A DNA stretch of 11,225 nucleotides from Cyanobacteria bacterium UBA11370 (GTDB lineage Bacteria; Cyanobacteriota; Cyanobacteriia; Cyanobacteriales; Coleofasciculaceae): contig DNGI01000107.1 in the NCBI GenBank assembly GCA_003486645.1, forward strand, positions 1-11,225. The letters are read 5' to 3'. This document shows positions 6,390-11,225 of this stretch, piece after piece (the stretch's first letter is position 1; each line of letters starts with the position of its first letter). The notes beneath the pieces were generated by a model. It was not told where the DNA came from. It saw nothing but the letters and a program-made list of their open reading frames with translations, and searched no databases. Both the position numbers and the translations under genes were made by a program.

Positions 6390-8435
6390 ATGATTATTAA
6401 GACTTCGGTGCTGGCTAGCTTACTCCAAGTCATGCCTCAACTGCGGCAACAAGTTTATTTCAAATCGTCCTTGACCGCACTCTCCCATGCGATGGAAGAT
6501 CAGGTTTTGGCTGGTTCAGAACAGCCTTTGGTGATTGCCTGTTTCCAACGAGAGCGTTTTTACCGTCAAGAAGCCCATCGTTATCGGCGAATTGCCCAAC
6601 AAACCTCTCAAGTTTACGTCTTGGCTGCGCCGGAAACCGATTTTAAGAATAGTTCAGACTATTACGAAACTGTAGCCTTCGATGCCGCTGATGCCCTAAG
6701 TCAAGAATGGCATTTAGTCGTAATTGGACAGCACTATGCTAACTGTCTAATTTGTCGAGAAAAATCGCTACCCCTCCAAGAAGACAGCTTGAATTCGGAG
6801 ATTGATTCTTCTCGCCGCTTTGAGGGAATCTGGACGTTTGATCCCACTGTTAGTCATAAAGCCGCAGAGTTACTTCTAAATCGTATTCAAACTTATCGAC
6901 CCGAACTAGGGAGCAAAATTGAACAAGCCAAAGCCCACTATTTAACAGATTTACCCGCCATTGATTCTGAATTAACTCAAAACTCAAAACGGACTACGGC
7001 CCGCTACGCTAACAAAACTCAAAACTCTCCTAACCCCGACCCTTTTGCCCAGCGTTTAGTTACCTACTTACAAGCAGGTCAATATAAACTAATTAAAGCC
7101 TATCGTTCAATTTCCGCTCAACAACAACGAGAACGATTGGTAAACTTAATTACGGCTGCTATTCGGCGATCGCTTAACCCCCATGAAATTCTACAAATTG
7201 CTGTCCAAGAATTAGGACAAGCACTAGGTTCTTGCCGCTGTTTGATCTACCGTTGTAAGGCAACCGATACCACTGCTACCATTAGCCATGAGTATCTCGA
7301 AACCAAAGGCAGGGATGGTGTTATCCTTTGCTCAACCATTGGACAGAGATGGCCGTTACAAGATAATTGCTTATTTCAAGCGATCTTACAACATCAAGAA
7401 TCAATATCGGTCGAAGATACTCAACAAGACCCCCGGATTAACGGTAGTAATGAATTAACCCTAGCTAGGCGTAAAACTGAGAAAACGAACTCACCTTCCC
7501 CAACGTTAAAAACTCTAGTGCAAATGTTCGGGATGCGTTCTTGGCTGATTGTACCTGTACTGTATCAAGGTGAATTATTAGGGATGGTAGAGTTACACCA
7601 TTGTGGGGAAACACCTTATCGGTGGAACGATGAAGAACTCGCCTTAGTTGAAGCGATCGCTACCCAAGTCGGAGTTGCCTTGATTCAAGCGGAAGCTTAC
7701 GCTAACCTACAAGAGTTAAACCAACAACTCGAAGCCCTTGACCGTACCCGGAGCAACTTAGTCGCTATTACAGGTCACGAACTGCGTACTCCCCTCTCAA
7801 CGATTCAAGTTTGCCTAGAAAGTCTGGCTAGCGAACCGGATATGTCCCCAGAGTTGCGCCAAGTCATGCTCAGTACCGCCCTAGCCGATGCTGAACGGAT
7901 GCGGAAATTAGTTCAAGACTTCCTTACTTTATCACGTTTAGAAAGTGGTCGGGTGGAATGGAACCCAGAACCCCTCTCCCTCAAGGAATGCGTTGACCTC
8001 GCTCTGAGTCAAATCCGGGCGTATGGGTCTGACGATGAACGACCGCAAATTATTACTCAAATTCCTGATAATCTACCATTAGTGCGAGCTGATGGGGAGT
8101 GGTTAGTCGAAACCCTCGCCAAACTTCTTGATAATGCCTGTAAATTCACCTCGCCTCAAGGACAAGTGAGAATCACGATCCAAAACCGCGATCGCTCCAC
8201 CTTAGAAGTTAGCATAACTGATACGGGTCGGGGTATTGAACCTAACCGCTTAGAAGCTGTGTTTGATCGGTTTTATCAGGAAGAAGGTGCTTTGAGACGG
8301 ACTACCGGGGGTACAGGTTTAGGTTTAGCAATTTGTCGCCAAATTGTCAAGGGGTGGGGCGGTGAAATTTGGGCAGACTCCGCAGGCAAAGACCAAGGTT
8401 CTCAGTTTCACTTTACGGTGCCGATTTGTTGTTAG
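6390..8435 (+). CDS. DICT-GAF sensor histidine kinase
   Basis: A 681-residue soluble kinase with no membrane segment. The N-terminal part (about 20-185) matches the DICT sensory domain found in cyanobacterial two-component proteins and diguanylate cyclases ('PLVIACFQRERFYRQEAHRY', 'VYVLAAPET', 'RRFEGIWTFD'). A GAF domain follows (about 262-436), ending like phytochrome-type GAFs ('LHHCGETPYRWNDEE'). The HisKA helix has H463 in 'GHELRTP' (G replaces the common S). The ATPase has the N box with N582, G1 DTGRGI at 611-616, F box FDRF at 625-628, and G2 GGTGLGL at 640-646, so it should be catalytically competent. The position of the bilin-binding Cys of phytochrome-like GAFs appears to be T372, so no covalent bilin is expected. 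Residues about 196-213 come from a repeat insertion, and the stop codon lies in a heptad array. No partner regulator is in the window. Confidence 0.93.
   Translation: MIIKTSVLASLLQVMPQLRQQVYFKSSLTALSHAMEDQVLAGSEQPLVIACFQRERFYRQEAHRYRRIAQQTSQVYVLAAPETDFKNSSDYYETVAFDAADALSQEWHLVVIGQHYANCLICREKSLPLQEDSLNSEIDSSRRFEGIWTFDPTVSHKAAELLLNRIQTYRPELGSKIEQAKAHYLTDLPAIDSELTQNSKRTTARYANKTQNSPNPDPFAQRLVTYLQAGQYKLIKAYRSISAQQQRERLVNLITAAIRRSLNPHEILQIAVQELGQALGSCRCLIYRCKATDTTATISHEYLETKGRDGVILCSTIGQRWPLQDNCLFQAILQHQESISVEDTQQDPRINGSNELTLARRKTEKTNSPSPTLKTLVQMFGMRSWLIVPVLYQGELLGMVELHHCGETPYRWNDEELALVEAIATQVGVALIQAEAYANLQELNQQLEALDRTRSNLVAITGHELRTPLSTIQVCLESLASEPDMSPELRQVMLSTALADAERMRKLVQDFLTLSRLESGRVEWNPEPLSLKECVDLALSQIRAYGSDDERPQIITQIPDNLPLVRADGEWLVETLAKLLDNACKFTSPQGQVRITIQNRDRSTLEVSITDTGRGIEPNRLEAVFDRFYQEEGALRRTTGGTGLGLAICRQIVKGWGGEIWADSAGKDQGSQFHFTVPICC
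6974..7027 (+). repeat. In-frame nested repeat insertion in the kinase linker
   Basis: AACTCAAAACTC occurs at 6974-6985 and again at 7016-7027, exactly 42 bp (14 codons) apart. Between them is a 23-bp core, 6991-7013, GGACTACGG followed by CCCGCTACGCTAAC. The core resembles short dispersed repeats of filamentous cyanobacteria, and the flanks are the AAAACTC heptad also found at 631-646. The frame stays open (residues 201-208 are RTTARYAN), and the site is the low-constraint linker between the DICT and GAF domains. Confidence 0.75.
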
Positions 8436-8576
8436 TTGTTAGTTGTTAGTTGTTAGTTGTTTGTTGTTTGTTGTTTGTGATAAAGGAAACTAATGACCCA
8501 TGACCTATGACCCATGACCCATAACCCATAACCCAACAACCAACGACCAACAACCAACAACCAACAACCAACAACC
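8429..8576. repeat. Two-armed STRR heptad array between the kinase gene and psaD
   Basis: The left arm is four TTGTTAG then three TTGTTTG units, in register from 8429 to 8477. After a 15-nt break the right arm runs from 8493 to 8576 as twelve units, grading from ATGACCC through ATAACCC to AACAACC. The distal part of the right arm is nearly the reverse complement of the left arm with about one mismatch per heptad, so transcripts could form a long stem of about 45 bp interrupted every seven bases. The TAG that ends the kinase is the last three bases of the first heptad. No terminator with a T run is seen, but this structure may attenuate read-through. Confidence 0.85.
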
Positions 8577-8587
8577 AATGACAAACT

Positions 8588-8605
8588 GTTACAGTTCTTG
8601 ACAAA
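8588..8605 (+). promoter_or_regulatory. HLR1-like site upstream of psaD (candidate RpaB binding site)
   Basis: GTTACAGT, two bases (TC), TTGACAAA. The HLR1 consensus is two direct repeats (G/T)TTACA(T/A)(T/A) separated by 2 bp; this fits 14 of 16 positions. RpaB acts at HLR1 sites of photosystem I genes in other cyanobacteria, activating under low light. The site is about 70-87 bp before the psaD ATG. A TATATA at 8652-8657 is a possible -10, which would put HLR1 near -76 to -59. Alternatively TTGACA at 8598-8603 is itself a -35. Confidence 0.6.
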
Positions 8606-8667
8606 GTAGTAAAACAAGTACAACCAGAGTGATAGCATTCCCTAAATGCCGTATATAAGGTTAAAAC

Positions 8668-8671
8668 GGAG
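8668..8671 (+). promoter_or_regulatory. Shine-Dalgarno of psaD
   Basis: GGAG three bases before the ATG at 8675. It fixes this start over the out-of-frame ATG at 8646 and gives the N-terminus [10 protein letters not shown] expected for PsaD. Confidence 0.75.
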
Positions 8672-8674
8672 ATT

Positions 8675-9100
8675 ATGGCAGAAGAACTTACTGGAACACC
8701 TCCTATCTTTGGTGGTAGCACTGGCGGTTTGCTTACGAAAGCTCAAGTTGAAGAAAAATATGCCATCACTTGGACTAGCTCGAAAAAGCAAGTCTTTGAG
8801 ATGCCGACGGGTGGTGCCGCTATCATGAATGAAGGCGATAACTTACTCTATTTAGCTCGTAAAGAGCATTGCATTGCTCTAGGGGCACAGCTTCGGCAAT
8901 TTAAGCCAAAAATCGAAAACTATAAGATTTACCGCATTTACCCCAACGGTGAAATTCAGTATCTGCATCCCGCAGATGGTGTTTTCCCGGAAAAAGTGAA
9001 CGAAGGTCGTCCCTACGTCGGTAAAAAAGACCGCAGTATTGGCGATAATCCAGAACCTGCGACGATTAAGTTCAGTGGGAAACAAACTTACGAGGTCTAG
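8675..9100 (+). CDS. psaD: Photosystem I reaction centre subunit II (PsaD)
   Basis: The product is 141 residues, the usual cyanobacterial length. PsaD is an extrinsic subunit on the cytoplasmic (stromal) face of photosystem I, where it holds PsaC in place and docks ferredoxin. Recognised from the near-invariant stretches 'FGGSTGGLL', '[10 protein letters not shown]', '[10 protein letters not shown]', '[11 protein letters not shown]' and 'DGVFPEKVN'. The lysine in FPEKVN (K107) corresponds to the basic region that cross-links to ferredoxin in Synechocystis. There is no signal peptide, as expected. The gene has its own upstream region with an HLR1-like site, and is followed by trpE on the same strand after 466 bp, the same gene order as in Synechocystis. 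No obvious intrinsic terminator is visible after the stop. Confidence 0.98.
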   Translation: MAEELTGTPPIFGGSTGGLLTKAQVEEKYAITWTSSKKQVFEMPTGGAAIMNEGDNLLYLARKEHCIALGAQLRQFKPKIENYKIYRIYPNGEIQYLHPADGVFPEKVNEGRPYVGKKDRSIGDNPEPATIKFSGKQTYEV

Positions 9101-9220
9101 TATCAGTGAACCCTGAACAGTGACTAGTTTGCTACAACTTCGGCTTATCTGAAACTAAGGGCAAATTAGTAACTGATCAGTGATTGGGGGCTACTGTGTA
9201 CTGGGGGAAAAAGAGGTTGC

Positions 9221-9276
9221 AGGTGTTAAGTGCTAGGTTGTAAGTAAAAGTCTTTCAACCCTAAAATTTAACACCT
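9221..9276. repeat. Inverted repeat (hairpin) downstream of psaD
   Basis: AGGTGTTAA (9221-9229) pairs with TTAACACCT (9268-9276), and further in GGTTG (9236-9240) pairs with CAACC (9256-9260). The unpaired parts in between are similar in length. No T run follows, so it is not a typical terminator, though it could stabilise the psaD mRNA 3' end. Confidence 0.55.
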
Positions 9277-9298
9277 AGCCTCTAATAACGTAAGTTGG

Positions 9299-9405
9299 TA
9301 TAGCAACGGACATATCGGTTAGGACGTTATGTTTGGCGTTAAAGGGAACAGGGAACAGGCAACAGGCAACAGAAAAATGTCCTAACAATTGTGGCGACTG
9401 CTATA
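9299..9405. repeat. Inverted-arm element enclosing GGGAACA/GGCAACA heptads
   Basis: The outer pair is TATAGCA (9299-9305) with TGCTATA (9399-9405); the inner pair is GTTAGGAC (9318-9325) with GTCCTAAC (9379-9386). The gap between outer and inner pairs is 12 nt on both sides, so the arms are inverted copies of one unit. The interior carries GGGAACA twice and GGCAACA twice in perfect register (9344-9371). The right arm recurs at 4147-4175. Confidence 0.75.
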
Positions 9406-9566
9406 GTTATAAACCCAGGCATTGCTCAGTGCTAATCGCTAATTGTTCATTGTTATCAATGTTTGCTATGGATGAGGAACACGAAGACAGAGAGACACGG
9501 CGATGGGGAGAGGAGTGTGTAGCAGAATTGAGGAAAACAATATAACGTCTAGCAGCTAAAGAAAGC

Positions 9567-11123
9567 ATGATTTTCCCCGATTTTTCTGAGTTTTGTACGC
9601 TATCGCAACAGGGAAATTTTGTCCCTGTTTATCAAGAATGGGTGGCGGATTTGGAAACGCCTGTTTCGGCTTGGTATAAAGTTTGTGCAGGTCAGCCTTA
9701 TAGTTTTCTGTTGGAATCGGTAGAAGGTGGGGAGAATGTAGGTCGTTATAGTTTATTAGGCTGTGACCCATTGTGGGTGTTGGAAGCAAGAGGGAATCAA
9801 ACGACTCAAATGCACCGGGATGGTTCGGTTCAAGTATTTGAGGGTGATCCGTTTGAAACGTTATCCAGGTGTTTGAAACTTTATGATCCGGTAAAGTTAC
9901 CTCAATTACCGCCGGGGATTGGGGGTTTGTTTGGGTTTTGGGGATATGAATTAATTCGCTGGATTGAACCACGGGTTCCTGTTTATCCGGTGACGGAAGA
10001 TAATTTGCCGGATGGATTGTGGATGCAGGTGGATAATCTGATTATTTTTGATCAGGTGAAGCGTAAAATTTGGGCGATCGCTTATGCGGATTTGCGAGAT
10101 CCGAATGTGGATTTACAAGTCGCGTATCAACAAGCGTGCGATCGCGTTCAAGCCTTAGTTCACAAGCTTCAATTACCTTTATCAGGGAAGGATACGGTAT
10201 TAGAATGGACTCCACCCGATAGCGCCACTCAAGAATTAACTTATACTAGCAATACGGAAAAAGAGCAGTTTTGTAATAACGTCCGCAAAGCCAAAGATTA
10301 TATTCGTGCGGGTGATATTTTTCAGGTCGTATTATCCCAGCGTTTGTCAGCGGATTATAGTGGCGATCCGTTTGCCCTTTACCGTTCTTTACGCTTAATT
10401 AATCCATCGCCTTATATGGCATATTTTAACTTTGGAGATTGGCAAATTATTGGTTCTAGTCCAGAAGTGATGGTTAAGGCAAACCGAAGTCCAGAAGGCG
10501 GACTGCAAGCGACTCTAAGACCCATTGCAGGAACGCGCCGCCGGGGTAAAACGGTACAGGAAGATGACGCACTTGCTGAAGAATTACTCGCCGATCCGAA
10601 AGAAATTGCTGAACATGTCATGCTAGTTGACTTAGGTCGAAATGATTTAGGTCGGGTTTGCAAAAGTGGTACAGTACGAGTCGATCAATTAAAGGTAATT
10701 GAACGTTACTCTCACGTTATGCACATTGTTAGTAATGTGGTGGGAGAACTTGATGTTAATAATGGGGTGGGAGAACGTGATGAACGTAAAACGGCTTGGG
10801 ATTTATTGAAAGCTTGTTTTCCGGCGGGGACGGTGAGTGGTGCGCCTAAAATTCGGGCGATGGAAATTATTTATGAATTGGAACCGGAACGACGTGGCCC
10901 TTATTCTGGGGTTTATGGTTGGTACGATTTTGAAGGTCAGCTTAATAGTGCGATCGCAATTCGGACTATGATCGTTCGTCCGAGTGAGAATGGGAAACAT
11001 ACCGTATCTGTACAAGCGGGTGCAGGTTTAGTTGCCGATTCTGATCCGGAAAAAGAATATGAAGAAACACTCAATAAAGCCAGAGGATTATTAGAGGCAA
11101 TTCGGTGTTTGCGATCGTCGTAA
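9567..11123 (+). CDS. trpE: Anthranilate synthase component I
   Basis: A 518-residue chorismate-using enzyme that makes anthranilate, the first committed step of tryptophan synthesis, with ammonia supplied by the TrpG amidotransferase (not in this window). The N-terminal domain has 'LLES' at 48-51, part of the tryptophan feedback site, with NPSPYM at 279-284 completing it. The catalytic domain shows 'RPIAGTRRRG' (318-327), 'DLGRNDLGR' (355-363), 'HVMHIVSNVVGEL' (383-395), 'FPAGTVSGAPK' (418-428) and 'AGAGLVADSDPEKEYEE' (484-500). All hallmark motifs are intact, and the presence of the tryptophan-site motifs favours TrpE over PabB or isochorismate synthases. The ATG at 9567 follows an A/G-rich leader (AAAGAAAG), a weak ribosome site. 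It is preceded by psaD and a repeat-filled spacer, so it is probably transcribed separately. Confidence 0.97.
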   Translation: MIFPDFSEFCTLSQQGNFVPVYQEWVADLETPVSAWYKVCAGQPYSFLLESVEGGENVGRYSLLGCDPLWVLEARGNQTTQMHRDGSVQVFEGDPFETLSRCLKLYDPVKLPQLPPGIGGLFGFWGYELIRWIEPRVPVYPVTEDNLPDGLWMQVDNLIIFDQVKRKIWAIAYADLRDPNVDLQVAYQQACDRVQALVHKLQLPLSGKDTVLEWTPPDSATQELTYTSNTEKEQFCNNVRKAKDYIRAGDIFQVVLSQRLSADYSGDPFALYRSLRLINPSPYMAYFNFGDWQIIGSSPEVMVKANRSPEGGLQATLRPIAGTRRRGKTVQEDDALAEELLADPKEIAEHVMLVDLGRNDLGRVCKSGTVRVDQLKVIERYSHVMHIVSNVVGELDVNNGVGERDERKTAWDLLKACFPAGTVSGAPKIRAMEIIYELEPERRGPYSGVYGWYDFEGQLNSAIAIRTMIVRPSENGKHTVSVQAGAGLVADSDPEKEYEETLNKARGLLEAIRCLRSS

Positions 11124-11201
11124 AATACCTGCCGTTGCCGGAAACCCTTCACCTAGCCGTTAGCCATCCTGACTTGATAACTAGCAACTTAGGTTATTAC
11201 G

Positions 11202-11225
11202 ATAGGACTTACGCAACTGGCACAT
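11202..11225. repeat. Dispersed repeat at the right edge (partial)
   Basis: The motif ATAGGACTTACGCAACTGG continues to the window end. From memory, AGGACTTACGCA-type sequence recurs between genes in many filamentous cyanobacteria, often at the ends of miniature elements. CGTAAGT at 9289-9295 is an inverted partial match within this window. Only the first 24 bases are visible, so this is tentative. The rest of the 11124-11225 spacer holds no gene. Confidence 0.4.

Larger units (their letters stand above)
9101..9566. other. Repeat-filled spacer between psaD and trpE
   Basis: This 466-bp stretch has no credible gene. It contains heptad-like sequence with CAGTGAAC/AACAGTG units (about 9104-9123), a palindrome ACTGATCAGT (9172-9181), a hairpin (9221-9276), an inverted-repeat element with a heptad array (9299-9405), and a purine-rich low-complexity stretch (about 9472-9536). 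The trpE promoter must lie in its right part, but no clear -35/-10 pair or attenuator was found. Confidence 0.7.

Noticed and set aside
8429..8576. Possible CRISPR array
   Set aside because: Units are only seven bases in direct tandem without spacers; this is an STRR array.
8446..8721. Minus-strand frames of 61-91 codons over the heptad array upstream of psaD
   Set aside because: The translations are repeats of the heptad array (VVGCWLL-type) and overlap the psaD promoter and start; artefacts of the repeat.
9333..9545. 70-codon frame starting at a TTG upstream of trpE
   Set aside because: It is made of the heptads and low-complexity spacer sequence, with no ribosome site or family resemblance.
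9556..9972. 138-codon antisense frame over the start of trpE
   Set aside because: It lies opposite an unmistakable coding region; composition follows from the trpE codons.
10950..10957. GCGATCGC palindromes as restriction or regulatory sites
   Set aside because: These are HIP1 octamers spread through the window, mostly inside genes, as usual in many cyanobacteria; no local meaning.

Overview
The window reads as chromosomal DNA of a cyanobacterium, probably a filamentous one. Evidence: a photosystem I gene (psaD) beside trpE, a GroEL of the second cyanobacterial type without groES, a CIRCE operator, a DICT-domain histidine kinase, at least twelve copies of the HIP1 octamer GCGATCGC (for example at 1223, 2281, 3016, 3570, 5167, 5585, 7166, 7653, 8188, 10074, 10138, 10950), and many heptanucleotide (STRR-type) repeats, one of them inside the RNase P RNA gene. 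A heptad insertion in rnpB is known mainly from heterocyst-forming lineages. The genus cannot be told from this sequence.

Layout. The left half (1-6012) is transcribed leftward: groEL, corA, a membrane-anchored hypothetical protein, the RNase P RNA gene rnpB, rnc (RNase III), and the first 208 codons of a Gfo/Idh/MocA-type oxidoreductase that runs off the left edge. The right half (6390-11123) is transcribed rightward: a DICT-GAF sensor histidine kinase, psaD, trpE. The divergent junction (6013-6389) carries the groEL CIRCE operator. I saw no tRNA, CRISPR array, transposase or phage gene.

How the genes relate. These are mostly independent housekeeping units. rnc and rnpB are neighbours that both act in RNA maturation. 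groEL has its own heat-shock operator and an intrinsic terminator before corA. psaD has its own promoter region with a sequence that closely fits the HLR1 site bound by RpaB. psaD-trpE adjacency is also known from Synechocystis. The kinase upstream of psaD has no response regulator in the window.

The most unusual content is the spaces between genes. They hold several families of short inverted repeats and heptad arrays: a 99-bp nested palindrome in the groEL 3' region, with a further copy of its arm upstream of groEL; two elements in which inverted arms ending in TATAGC-like sequence enclose a heptad array; a roughly 150-bp two-armed heptad array that supplies the stop codon of the kinase; heptads forming the last codons of rnc; and a 42-bp in-frame repeat insertion in the kinase linker. 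No new protein system is evident. The repeat architecture is the part that deserves a second look.
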